64,000 nucleotides of DNA from Gammaproteobacteria bacterium (GTDB lineage Bacteria > Pseudomonadota > Gammaproteobacteria > Steroidobacterales > Woeseiaceae). The translations under genes were made by a program, and so were the position numbers. This document shows positions 18,152-26,675 of the stretch, in pieces. Location: assembly GCA_029862045.1 (NCBI GenBank), contig JAOTYE010000004.1:1-64000 (forward strand), in the 5' to 3' direction. Numbering within the stretch: position 1 is the stretch's first letter; every line of letters starts with the position of its first letter. Below the pieces are notes generated by a model. It was not told the origin of the DNA. It made no database searches and saw only the letters and a program-made list of their open reading frames with translations.

Positions 18152-18481
18152 AAACACTCCTAAGCCAACTACCGGCCAGATAAGAAACTGGAATGATCCA
18201 CGATTACCGAACAATAAGAGCAGGTTGCCCTTGAGGTCAATACCCACCACGGGTGCAGAGGCATCAGTTCCGGCAGCAACCGCACAGCTCAAGACCATTT
18301 AGCTTCTCTTCCAGGCGAAGGTGCTGACGCGGACGGCCATCGTCTGGCGACGAGCGGTTGTTGTAAGCCGATGAACGGCAACAATCCGACGAACGGTCGA
18401 ATCTACCCGACGTGTGACTGAATTTTCCGGCTGCGATCGTTCAAAATTAGATACGAACAAACGTTGTGACGGGGAACGACC
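18152..18481. other. intergenic gap with repeat-like fragments, no gene seen
   Basis: This divergent region lies between the cytochrome gene and a small plus-strand gene. The part 18330-18430 contains several ACGAGCGGTTGTTG/GACGAACGGTCG-like fragments resembling the decayed repeat family near 201-290. The promoters of both genes must be here, but none is obvious. Confidence 0.3.
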
Positions 18482-18691
18482 ATGAATTCACATAAAACGA
18501 AAACAGGGACCGTTGTAATCACCGAGTCGGTCCGCATTGAGACTGATCAGAAGGAGCCGCGTGTACTCCGGTCGAAGCTCGTCGACGCGAATGAACTCTC
18601 TCTCGCAGATGACTTCGATATCGGTGGCGATCCGTACAATAGTACCGGTCAGCATGTAATCGTCAAGCCGAAAACCGACATAGAAGAGTAA
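18482..18691 (+). CDS. small conserved-looking hypothetical protein (69 aa)
   Basis: I do not recognise a named family. The 69-residue product is charged and soluble, without signal or membrane segment. It ends in a distinctive DIGGDPYNSTGQH followed by VIVKPKTDIEE. The ORF starts at ATG 18482 with GGGGA 6 bases upstream, and its codon use looks like real coding sequence. It stands alone, with gaps of more than 300 bp on both sides. The full-length minus-strand frame over the same bases is a shadow. It may be a small regulatory or stress protein, but nothing in the sequence proves that. Confidence 0.55.
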   Translation: MNSHKTKTGTVVITESVRIETDQKEPRVLRSKLVDANELSLADDFDIGGDPYNSTGQHVIVKPKTDIEE

Positions 18692-18989
18692 GCCCAACTG
18701 CTGGAATATCCGCCGAAGGCAGGGGTCACAGCTTTCTGCCGCATGCTCAGTCCGACTGACCAGCTAATGTTAATTGCCTAATCCCAAATCCGGCGCCGAA
18801 CGCCGACCTCCTCGGCAAAACCAAATCCCGACCTGCAACGGCGCTCAGCGACCGGCACGCTTGCGGGAAATACCATAGTCGCCGCAGAACCAGAGCTGGA
18901 AAACCAGCTGACCGGTAACGACCGAGTTGCGCAAGGCCCCTCATCGAGAAGCCTTTTAGATAGTACCGTGCGCGTTGTCTCTGCGCGAC
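18692..18989. other. intergenic stretch, nothing supported
   Basis: No convincing gene, terminator or known element is seen on either strand. A 65-codon minus-strand frame (18747-18944) lacks a ribosome-binding site and any recognisable protein feature. Confidence 0.3.
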
Positions 18990-19031
18990 GGCGGGATTGC
19001 AGCCGGGCTGTTATCGTTCAATAATCCCGCC
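18990..19031 (+). promoter_or_regulatory. perfect 9-bp stem-loop abutting the cupin Shine-Dalgarno
   Basis: GGCGGGATT at 18990-18998 is exactly complementary to AATCCCGCC at 19023-19031, and AGGAG, the ribosome-binding site of the cupin gene, begins at the very next base. The 24-base loop contains a smaller CAGC/GCTG pairing. As RNA this hairpin would stack against the Shine-Dalgarno; as DNA it could be an operator. Which one is unknown. Confidence 0.6.
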
Positions 19032-19042
19032 AGGAGCAAGCA

Positions 19043-19702
19043 ATGCGACTGAATGCGGATTTCTCCCAAAGAGTTATCATTCGGCCCGAAGATTACGAAT
19101 GGGTCGATTCACCGATGCCTGGCGTCGAACGCGTGATGCTGGATCGGGTCGGCGAAGAAGTCGCACGCGCAACATCGATCGTTCGTTACGTACCCAACAG
19201 TACGTTCTCACGTCATGTGCACGGTGGCGGCGAAGAATTCTTTGTACTCGAAGGCGAATTTGGTGATGAGCACGGGGCTTATCCAGTTGGCACCTACGTC
19301 AGAAATCCAGTCGGCACCGCGCACTCGCCGAAGGTCGGCGAGCAGGGCTGCATCATTTTTGTGAAGCTGTATCAGATCGAGAGCGATGACCAGTCGCACG
19401 TGGTTATCGAAACACGCAACACAGACTGGTGGACCGGACTCGAGTCCGGCCTCGAAGTGATGAGCCTGCACGAATATAAAAGGGAACAGGTCGCGCTCGT
19501 CAAATGGGCACCCGACACGCAACTAAAGCCACATACACACTGGGGCGGCGAAGAGGTCTTTGTCATCACCGGTGCGTTCTGTGATGAGTACGGGGAATAC
19601 CGGGCCGGAAGCTGGATTCGAAGCCCGCATCAGAGCCAGCACTCACCCTACACGCGAGACGAAGGCGCCCTGTTGTACGTCAAGGTTGGGCATCTGCCTT
19701 AA
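19043..19702 (+). CDS. bicupin protein (ChrR-like cupin domains)
   Basis: The 219-residue protein has two cupin domains in tandem. Domain 1 has HVHGGGEE with His58, His60, Glu64 and a later His94; domain 2 has HTHWGGEE with His164, His166, Glu170 and His200. Both therefore keep the full three-His/one-Glu metal site. The sequence texture (GGEEFFVLEGEF, GTYVRNPVGTAHSP) matches the ChrR-type cupin group, which includes zinc-binding anti-sigma factor C-termini and small oxygenase/acetylacetone-cleaving relatives. No anti-sigma N-terminal domain is present, so an enzyme or metal-binding role is more likely. ATG 19043 has AGGAG 6 bases upstream, directly after a strong hairpin. Confidence 0.85.
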   Translation: MRLNADFSQRVIIRPEDYEWVDSPMPGVERVMLDRVGEEVARATSIVRYVPNSTFSRHVHGGGEEFFVLEGEFGDEHGAYPVGTYVRNPVGTAHSPKVGEQGCIIFVKLYQIESDDQSHVVIETRNTDWWTGLESGLEVMSLHEYKREQVALVKWAPDTQLKPHTHWGGEEVFVITGAFCDEYGEYRAGSWIRSPHQSQHSPYTRDEGALLYVKVGHLP

Positions 19703-19817
19703 GGGTGCGGACGCGGCCGGGAGTAGTGGACAATACGGAATCACACGGCTGTGGCGCTCCGCTATGATGCGACGTGCTTGAACAGACAAGTCATCAGAAT
19801 TTCTCAGGAGGTGGTCG

Positions 19818-20894
19818 GTGAAGATTGCGGTATTGGGAGCCGGTGCGGGCGGCACTGCATTGGCGTTCGATTACGCCGCCCATGGGCACGAGGTAAGGCT
19901 ATTTGATTTTGCGCAGTTCCCTGACAACATCGCGGCCGTCGCCAGCCGGGGCGGCATAAGCGCTGACGGCAACATCTCGGGATTTGGCGCGATAGCTCAT
20001 GCAGGTCACGACATTGACGAAGCGCTACAAGATGCCGAACTCATATACGCAGTCGGGCCGGCTTACAGCACAGAACCGTTCGGCGCGGCAGTAGCCGGCA
20101 AACTGCGCCCTGGACAAACTGTCATCGTCAGCCCCGGTTCCTGTGGTGGCGCGCTGGCGTTCAAGCAGGCGGCGGGCCTGCCGGTCGACGATGACTCCGT
20201 CCGGGTGGCTGAGACGTCCACGCTGCACTACGCAGTGCGACTGACCGAGCCAGGCAAGGTCCACGTATTCCTGAAACTTAAAGCCGGTAACTTGCTGGCC
20301 GCTCTGCCGGGTCACCACACCGACGCGATACTGCAGTTAGTCGCGGACGTGTATCCGGGAATGGAGCCGGCGAAAAGTGTCATGCAGACCAGTTTGCAGA
20401 ACGCGAATCCCATTATTCATCCTGCCGTTACGCTGGCCAATGCGGCGCGCATTGATACTGTGGGCGCGGACTTCCTGTTTTACGAAGAAGGCGTCAGTGA
20501 TGCCACGGGCCGATTGATCGAAGCACTGGATAAGGAACGCATTGCGGTCGGTGACAAACTGGGCATCGTTATCCTGCCGGATCCAAAAATGGGCATGCGT
20601 CAGGGCTACATGCTGGCCGACGATTATGGATCCGCTTATCGACAAGCACCGGGTTTTCAGGGAATAGGTGCCCAGCCGCAGCTGGATCACCGTTACCTCA
20701 ACGAAGATGTCGGCTATGGCCTGGTATTCATGTCACATCTTGGGCGGCAGATTGGCGTCGCGACACCCGTCATGGACGCCGTCATACACATCGCGTCGGT
20801 GATTATGGCGCGGGACTACAGAGCTGAGGCGCTGCGGACCCCGAAATCCCTGGGGATTGCAGACCGGTCAGCCGGGGAGCTCGGTAGCCTCTGA
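19818..20894 (+). CDS. NAD/NADP octopine/nopaline dehydrogenase-family protein
   Basis: The 358-residue protein begins with a nucleotide-binding Rossmann motif, VLGAGAGGTALAFDYAAHGHEVRLFD (GxGxxG at about residues 7-12, acidic residue at the end of beta-2). The C-terminal helical domain, from about residue 180, has NPIIHPAVTLANAARI, typical of octopine dehydrogenases, where the conserved N and H take part in catalysis. The family makes or breaks opine-type imino acids or reduces related 2-keto acids with NAD(P)H. The start is GTG 19818 behind AGGAGGTGG. It follows the bicupin gene by 115 bp on the same strand. The substrate cannot be inferred. Confidence 0.85.
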   Translation: MKIAVLGAGAGGTALAFDYAAHGHEVRLFDFAQFPDNIAAVASRGGISADGNISGFGAIAHAGHDIDEALQDAELIYAVGPAYSTEPFGAAVAGKLRPGQTVIVSPGSCGGALAFKQAAGLPVDDDSVRVAETSTLHYAVRLTEPGKVHVFLKLKAGNLLAALPGHHTDAILQLVADVYPGMEPAKSVMQTSLQNANPIIHPAVTLANAARIDTVGADFLFYEEGVSDATGRLIEALDKERIAVGDKLGIVILPDPKMGMRQGYMLADDYGSAYRQAPGFQGIGAQPQLDHRYLNEDVGYGLVFMSHLGRQIGVATPVMDAVIHIASVIMARDYRAEALRTPKSLGIADRSAGELGSL

Positions 20895-20932
20895 GTTAAT
20901 TGCGCTATCTCGTGATGTCATTGGCTCTCGCA

Positions 20933-22546
20933 TTACGCCATTGAGCCCGGACCGGATTGCTCTTTCTGCAACACCGCGATTTTTTCGAATTCTGGCGGCA
21001 GCCATTTCTCATAGTGCTGCCATTGGCCGATTGACGATGTGTACATCGGCTCACTCACTTGCGCGGCGCTCGGCGTCATCACGGCCTGCTTGCTGCGATG
21101 GAAGTCAAAACACGCCGCTTCGCTTTCGAGCTGGCAAAAAGCAAGTAATTCGGCGATCTCCTGTGTGGGATTCGTGACCAGAGACTCATAGCTCTGAATT
21201 CTGATGGCATCCGGGTACAACTGCTGCCAGTGCGCCATCAACTGCAGGTAACGCTCCGTATAGGTTGCGATGTCTGCAAACTTCGCTGAGTAATCATGCC
21301 CAACACTGAACAATTGCCGATACATACTGACGGCGTTATCGCGCAGATCACGTCGCAGGTTAATGATGAATGCTTCAGGAAACAGCATACGAATCAGCCC
21401 AACGTGCAAGAAGTTATTCGGGTTCTTGTCAATGAAATGACAGTTACGGTCTGGCAAATATCTTCTTGCCTGATCCCGATATCGTTGCCGATAGCGCGAC
21501 TTTTGGTTTTCGTCAAGTGACGCCAGCCGGTTTCCGTATCCACCGGCGTGTTCCAGTTCGAATGCGATGCGCTCGATGTACGGCAACTCATCGGTCGCTG
21601 CCACGTTTGAGTGCGCGGCGAGGATTTGCTCGACCAGGGTCGTGCCGGATCGCGGCAAACCGACGACAAAGAGTGGTCGCCCTGATGTGGCTTCCTGCAA
21701 CGGCACGGACGGCAGGTTCGCTGCCATCAGCCCGTTAGTTAGTTGCAGATAGGCAGCGGAACGGAACGGCCGAAGTTGCGTCTGTATGTCGTTCGCCAAG
21801 CGATAATGCTGCAGCGCAAGTTCATAGTTGTCTTGCTGTTCGGCAGCGATTCCAAGCGCGAAATTCATGATCGAAGCCTCGAGTCCGGGTTCAGGACAGG
21901 TGCTCAGGTACTTGCCCATTGCCGCAATCGTTTCGTCTGTGAAGTCATGCCTGCGCAGGTCGGCCAGGCTCCAATAACCCCTGGCTTTCTCATCCGCGGA
22001 CCTGCCGATGTAGTCCAGGTAGGATGTTTCGGCGCGCTTGAAGTCACGCATCGCACGGTAGATATGACCGAGCTGCAGAAAGCTGGCCGGATGCTCGGGT
22101 CGCAATTTGGCGCAATGCAGGAAGTGCTGTTCTGCCGCGTCGAGTTGCCCACTCTTGAAGGCTGCTGTTCCGGCTCGATAGCGCAGCGACTCGTTCTCAG
22201 GACTCTGCTCGCACAGCGGGCCGTAGAGAGCCGACGCTTCGAAATACATCTCACAACGCAGGCAAAGATCGGCAAGGCTGCCGCGAAAAAACGGGTCATG
22301 CGACGGGATTTGTGCAGCCGTCAGCGCCTCTGCCAGACTCGTTGCTTCTGCGAGATTTCCTTCCTGCAAACGCACCTCGGCCAGCAGCAAGCGGGCCTGA
22401 AGGTTGTCGGGGTCGCGCCGCAGGACGCGCTTCAGCGCAAAATGTGCAGTGACGGTATTTCCCGCCTGCAGCGCCGCGAGCGCTTCATTCAGCCGCGCAT
22501 TCGTTTTTCCGTCCACCACGTATCGCCCCCCGGCATTTGCAAACAT
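20933..22546 (-). CDS. TPR-repeat sulfotransferase
   Basis: The protein has about 537 residues. The N-terminal half (about 15-270) is a run of TPR helices (ALKRVLRRDPDNLQARLLLAEV and similar). The C-terminal half is a sulfotransferase domain with the PAPS 5'-phosphosulfate loop FVVGLPRSGTTLVEQIL, a 3'-phosphate region near INLRRDLRDNAVSMYR, and FIDKNPNNF. TPR-sulfotransferase fusions are common in bacteria, and the acceptor is usually unknown. ATG 22546 is the most likely start because the in-frame extension to 22648 is Cys-rich and unlike the family, but no good ribosome-binding site marks it. It is convergent with the octopine-dehydrogenase-like gene and divergent from the kinase. Confidence 0.85.
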   Translation of the reverse strand: MFANAGGRYVVDGKTNARLNEALAALQAGNTVTAHFALKRVLRRDPDNLQARLLLAEVRLQEGNLAEATSLAEALTAAQIPSHDPFFRGSLADLCLRCEMYFEASALYGPLCEQSPENESLRYRAGTAAFKSGQLDAAEQHFLHCAKLRPEHPASFLQLGHIYRAMRDFKRAETSYLDYIGRSADEKARGYWSLADLRRHDFTDETIAAMGKYLSTCPEPGLEASIMNFALGIAAEQQDNYELALQHYRLANDIQTQLRPFRSAAYLQLTNGLMAANLPSVPLQEATSGRPLFVVGLPRSGTTLVEQILAAHSNVAATDELPYIERIAFELEHAGGYGNRLASLDENQKSRYRQRYRDQARRYLPDRNCHFIDKNPNNFLHVGLIRMLFPEAFIINLRRDLRDNAVSMYRQLFSVGHDYSAKFADIATYTERYLQLMAHWQQLYPDAIRIQSYESLVTNPTQEIAELLAFCQLESEAACFDFHRSKQAVMTPSAAQVSEPMYTSSIGQWQHYEKWLPPEFEKIAVLQKEQSGPGSMA

Positions 22547-22708
22547 TAGTTGCTTAGAGGGGTGAGATTCTACCGCCCTCTGACGGCAACAGAAATGATA
22601 TGTCGAATAACGGCATCCGTTTAGTATTGCGACGGAAGTTGCTAGCATCAGTCACGACGATGCGATGAATCAGATATCGTTTCCCGATCGGCCAGAGAAA
22701 GTCTTTTT

Positions 22709-23629
22709 TTGATAACCGCGAACAACAAATCCTGGATTGACGCGTTACGTCGCTCTGAGCGACTGCCCGAAAATTATACGACCACAGTATTCGATTACAT
22801 CGCCCCGTTGGCCGAGCGGATACGGTCACTGCACACGTTTCTGGGGCACCCGGCAGTTGTCGGTATTAGTGGCGCGCAAGGCTCGGGAAAATCCACGTTC
22901 GCTCTGTTTCTGACCAACTGGCTGCAGCGCGAGCTGGGACTGGCTGCGGTAAACCTGTCGCTCGATGATTTTTATCTGAGCAAACATGAGCGCGAAGATC
23001 TCGCAGAAAAGCGGCATCCGCTGCTGCGCACACGCGGAGTACCCGGTACACACGACATCGTCTTAGGCACGAAGACGCTCGCTGCACTGACCGAGCCGGG
23101 CGCGGAGCGAGTCGTTACGCTGCCAGGTTTCGACAAAGCGCGTGACGATCGAGTTGAATCATCGAGATCGCGCTGTGTTGAAGCGCCCGTTGATATTGTT
23201 TTGTTCGAAGGTTGGTGCGTTGGCGCACGGCCGCAGAAAGATTGGGATCTTGCCGATCCTGCCAACGAACTCGAAGCAAAAGAAGATGCTGATGGCGCAT
23301 GGCGGGCGTACGTCAATGAGCAATTAAAGAGTCAGTACGCTGCGCTGTTCGGGCACATCGATGTGCTTGTCATGCTGCGTGTTCCTTCATTCGACAAAGT
23401 GCTCGAGTGGCGCGAGTTGCAGGAACGGAAGCTTCGCGAAGACGCCAAGCGACAAGAATCAGGTCAGGCCGCGATCGCAGGAATGAATCCAGCGGAGGTA
23501 CGGCGCTTCGTCATGTACTTCGAACGTCTGACACGGCACATGCTGGAGGACATGCCCAGCTACGCCGATACGGTCATCGATATCGATAAATCGCACCGCA
23601 TGGTGGCTGTGGCTCACCGAAGCGGTTAG
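22709..23629 (+). CDS. P-loop kinase, D-glycerate 3-kinase-like
   Basis: The 306-residue protein has a Walker A motif GAQGSGKS (55-62), the acceptor-site motif LSLDDFYL (about 78-85), RGVPGTHD (about 109-116) and a Walker B-like DIVLFEGWCVG. The order and wording fit the plant/cyanobacterial type of glycerate 3-kinase (GLYK), related to phosphoribulokinase/uridine kinase, which phosphorylates D-glycerate with ATP. Length is right for the family. The start is TTG 22709 with a purine-rich GAGAAAG upstream. The last four bases overlap the 3' end of the convergent lipoprotein gene. A role in serine/glyoxylate metabolism is likely but not shown by the neighbours. Confidence 0.8.
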   Translation: MITANNKSWIDALRRSERLPENYTTTVFDYIAPLAERIRSLHTFLGHPAVVGISGAQGSGKSTFALFLTNWLQRELGLAAVNLSLDDFYLSKHEREDLAEKRHPLLRTRGVPGTHDIVLGTKTLAALTEPGAERVVTLPGFDKARDDRVESSRSRCVEAPVDIVLFEGWCVGARPQKDWDLADPANELEAKEDADGAWRAYVNEQLKSQYAALFGHIDVLVMLRVPSFDKVLEWRELQERKLREDAKRQESGQAAIAGMNPAEVRRFVMYFERLTRHMLEDMPSYADTVIDIDKSHRMVAVAHRSG

Positions 23630-24231
23630 TAAACGGAGGCGCGGAGAAACTCCACCAGGCCAGCCTTCGCGCCGGCCTGGCTGTCCCAAAGCTCATAGGA
23701 TTCTCGACGAGGTCCGGTTGACTGAAGCCGTAAATCTTTTGCTTCGGCAATCATTCGCAGTTGATCGACTGAAACCTCGTAATACGCATCTGCGGCCGAT
23801 GCAACCGGCTTTATGTATACGGACTCGCTTGCGCCAATCGCTGCCGCGGTCCAGCCTGAAATCTCGAGCGGCATTGGTTCTCCGTCCGCAAATACGACGA
23901 TGGCATCGAACCCATCGCGGGGTGCACCCGCGTCAGCATCCTGCATTGTGTTCCAGATTCCGAGCCAGAGGTAGTAGCGGTATGTTCCGGACCGGTTCAC
24001 CTCAAGAGGCCCCAGGTGAACGTAGTCACGCGCGTAGGCGGCGCGGCCCGATTCGTCGCGGTAGAAAACCAGCGGGGCCTCACTGTAGGTAATCGTGACC
24101 GTGGTCAACGGGTCCATCTTATTTGAAATAAATGAACTACTCGAGGAGCACCCGCAAAGCAGCATGAGGGCGGCCGCTGCAGAAACGTGCAGCGCTCTTC
24201 GAAGCGAAGATTTCGATTGTTCCGCTGTCAT
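23626..24231 (-). CDS. lipoprotein at the end of the porin-cytochrome operon
   Basis: The 201-residue protein has a lipoprotein signal (AAALMLLCGC followed by a serine run). The mature part is a beta-rich domain with a conserved-looking YRYYLWLGIWNT stretch and DAIVVFADG; I recognise no named family. The start codon overlaps the stop of the upstream outer-membrane protein by one base (TGATG), so it is almost certainly cotranslated and may act with it, for example as an assembly partner or surface plug of the porin. It is the last gene of the six-gene minus-strand cytochrome operon. Confidence 0.8.
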   Translation of the reverse strand: MTAEQSKSSLRRALHVSAAAALMLLCGCSSSSSFISNKMDPLTTVTITYSEAPLVFYRDESGRAAYARDYVHLGPLEVNRSGTYRYYLWLGIWNTMQDADAGAPRDGFDAIVVFADGEPMPLEISGWTAAAIGASESVYIKPVASAADAYYEVSVDQLRMIAEAKDLRLQSTGPRRESYELWDSQAGAKAGLVEFLRASVY

Positions 24232-26675
24232 CAGAAAAATACCTGATACCCGATGTTAAAGAAGAAGGATTCCCGATCCAGATCGACACCCACGGAATCG
24301 CGTTGGGAAAATTGTTTGCCAGCTTCCAGCTCGACACGGAATCGTTGACTGCGACGGTACTGAATTCGAATGCCCGGCGTGTAAAGCCATTCGTAACTCG
24401 AATCAGCCAGAGTTTCTCGCCGGTCGACGCGCAGTCTGGGATTAACGCGCCATGTCTTGCCAAACGGAAAGCGGCTGTCGAGAGTCAGTGACATTACCTT
24501 GGAAGTATCGGAATCCGAGTACCGAAGTCCAAGTATCGATACATCGCCCTCTTTGAACAAACTGCTGGCCACCAGGCTGGTTGAAAAGTACGTGTATGTC
24601 GTCGCCGGAGTCGCGGGCACACCACCGGACTCCGGCGTTGCATCAACTGTCGTTTGATTCATGTCGGCGTTGATTTGCAGTTTCGGAGATAGCGAGTGCG
24701 ACACACCGAGTGTGTAGGTCGTACTCAGCGGGCTGCGGTCGATACTAAACTGACGAATTTCATCCTCCGGGAATATCTCAAGCAAGTCCGAGAAGGTCTC
24801 AAACGGTTGCCCAATGAGAGCGTTTCCGGCGCTCAGAAACGGGCTATGGCGTCGATCGAACGATCCATGCAACGTCAAGCGATTGGCGAATCGCCAGCTT
24901 GCCTGCAAAAAAGCGCTGCCGAGCTCACTATATAAAGTGTCGTAGTCGATAAGGCCCCAGACACTCTGATTGGTTCCGAAGTAGCGAAACTCGGTGCCGA
25001 CAGCCTGCCGATCGTCGAGTCCTTCGATGTCCTGCTGGATGAAGAACATCCCCAACTCGAGATCACCCAGAATCGGGCCGTAGTTGACGCTGGCGCCGTA
25101 GAATGTCCGCGCGGAGTCAACACCGTCAGTCGCGGAATAGGCCGGTTTGCCGACAACAGCATTGAGCAGAATTCGTTCGCTAGCCTGGTAGCCGAAATTC
25201 AGTCCGTCAAAACGACCCAATACGCCGCCGGTATTCCTGGACTGGCGACCGATGCGTCCACGCAAGCCGGTCTTCGCGTCTGCGAGGTCTGCGTACGCAT
25301 ACGATACCCGCGTTTCGTTGCCGGACCCCACGCCTTGGTCGAGAAAATCGTTGCGATAACCCGCGGATATTCGGCTGCTGAAGTCGAAGCGTTCGCCGCG
25401 CCGCCTGGCATCGAAATTCACATCAGAATAGAGCGCCGACTGACTGGTAATCTCTTCCTGATCACTCTGCTGATTCGAGTCGCGCCGGTAATATTGAGAA
25501 AAAAAGGTCTGCATCCTCCAGTCACTTTGTCTGGGCTGCCGGCCGCTGCCGTCCGGACTGGATGGGTCGGCGGGATTATCAGCTTGCCGGCCGCTCGCGA
25601 GCAGGGCAGCGAGCCGCTGACTGACTCTCGCCGCACCTTCGGTCTCCGGATACAGCGACAGGTAACGCTGGTACTCGGCCTTCGCATGTGCCGTCTGTCC
25701 CTTCTTTTCCCGCGCCAGGGCAAGATATTCCTGTGCTTCCGGGTGCCGCGCATGCTCGGGTAGTTGCAGTACTTTCGTATAGATTTGAACCGCGCGCGAG
25801 ACGTCGCCTGCCAGCATGGCCTTGCGAGCCTCCTCCATCAGCGCGTCAATTTTTGATTCACCATCACCCTGGACAACTGGCGTCGTCAATTCCTGGTCTG
25901 CGGCAACAAACAGCTCGACATCGACAGTATTTGGGTCGACCTGATCCAGCCAGGCGCCTGGAAAATCTGCTTGCAGCGCAGCGAGCGCACTCACCGCTTT
26001 GTCAACAGATTCGAAGTCGCCAAGCCTCAGGCGATACCACGTCGTGCCATTTACCTCAGCTGCTGAATAATAGATGCGTTGATTTGCTGCGGGATGCAGC
26101 CCGGAGGCGTCCGCGGCGGTCGGTACTCGCTGCATAGACGCCAGATTGATCACGTAGTCCGAAGTTTCCGCTTTTGGTCGGGCCACCTGTCTGTGCTCGA
26201 CGGCCGGTCTTACCTCGGGTGGTGCAGCTTGCGTTGCCAGCGCGCGTACGTGCACGACAAGCTTGAAAGAGACACCCGACGTTTCCACCGTGAATGCAAC
26301 CGGCTCACTGAAGTTCAACGTCAGTATTGGACCACCCGCCGAATCGCCGTCGTATTCGAGGTCGGCTAAATGTGCTTTGTCGGCATTTACCGGGCGCAAG
26401 ATTGAGCGCGAACTGGCGACACGTGGCGAGACGCCGTTACAGATGCTGGTCGGATCCAGGTGGATACGCAGGTGGTCGCCGCTTCCTCGTGGCTCATGTC
26501 CCAGATACTGAGCTTTGCAATTGAACGCGACTTCAATATCGGCACCGGACGCATCACCAGAAACCCGGGAGCTGTCAATGAAGCCAGGGCCAGCCGACGC
26601 TAATGGTGCTGCTGCGATTAGCAGAGCCCCGGTCAGCCAGCACCAAACGCGGCGACCGAGGCTAGAAGTCGCCAC
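24231..26675 (-). CDS. outer-membrane porin candidate with SPOR, TPR and beta-barrel regions
   Basis: The 814-residue protein has a signal peptide (ending APLASAGP), then an AMIN-like beta domain (about 35-145), a SPOR domain (about 170-260, SDYVINLASMQ... TTWYRLRLGDF) and TPR helices (about 275-365). The C-terminal barrel (about 390-814) is made of alternating strands and ends YQVFF. SPOR and AMIN folds commonly bind peptidoglycan, so the periplasmic part may anchor the protein to the wall while the barrel spans the outer membrane. Its gene lies directly after two multiheme cytochrome genes (14-bp overlap with the giant one), the arrangement of porin-cytochrome conduits such as MtrCAB, although I see no MtrB-type motif. 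The start is GTG 26675 with CGGA upstream. The porin function is inferred. Confidence 0.75.
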   Translation of the reverse strand: MATSSLGRRVWCWLTGALLIAAAPLASAGPGFIDSSRVSGDASGADIEVAFNCKAQYLGHEPRGSGDHLRIHLDPTSICNGVSPRVASSRSILRPVNADKAHLADLEYDGDSAGGPILTLNFSEPVAFTVETSGVSFKLVVHVRALATQAAPPEVRPAVEHRQVARPKAETSDYVINLASMQRVPTAADASGLHPAANQRIYYSAAEVNGTTWYRLRLGDFESVDKAVSALAALQADFPGAWLDQVDPNTVDVELFVAADQELTTPVVQGDGESKIDALMEEARKAMLAGDVSRAVQIYTKVLQLPEHARHPEAQEYLALAREKKGQTAHAKAEYQRYLSLYPETEGAARVSQRLAALLASGRQADNPADPSSPDGSGRQPRQSDWRMQTFFSQYYRRDSNQQSDQEEITSQSALYSDVNFDARRRGERFDFSSRISAGYRNDFLDQGVGSGNETRVSYAYADLADAKTGLRGRIGRQSRNTGGVLGRFDGLNFGYQASERILLNAVVGKPAYSATDGVDSARTFYGASVNYGPILGDLELGMFFIQQDIEGLDDRQAVGTEFRYFGTNQSVWGLIDYDTLYSELGSAFLQASWRFANRLTLHGSFDRRHSPFLSAGNALIGQPFETFSDLLEIFPEDEIRQFSIDRSPLSTTYTLGVSHSLSPKLQINADMNQTTVDATPESGGVPATPATTYTYFSTSLVASSLFKEGDVSILGLRYSDSDTSKVMSLTLDSRFPFGKTWRVNPRLRVDRRETLADSSYEWLYTPGIRIQYRRSQRFRVELEAGKQFSQRDSVGVDLDRESFFFNIGYQVFF

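Noticed and set aside
21743..22549. 268-codon plus-strand frame opposite the TPR-sulfotransferase
   Set aside because: Antisense shadow without family features or a ribosome-binding site.
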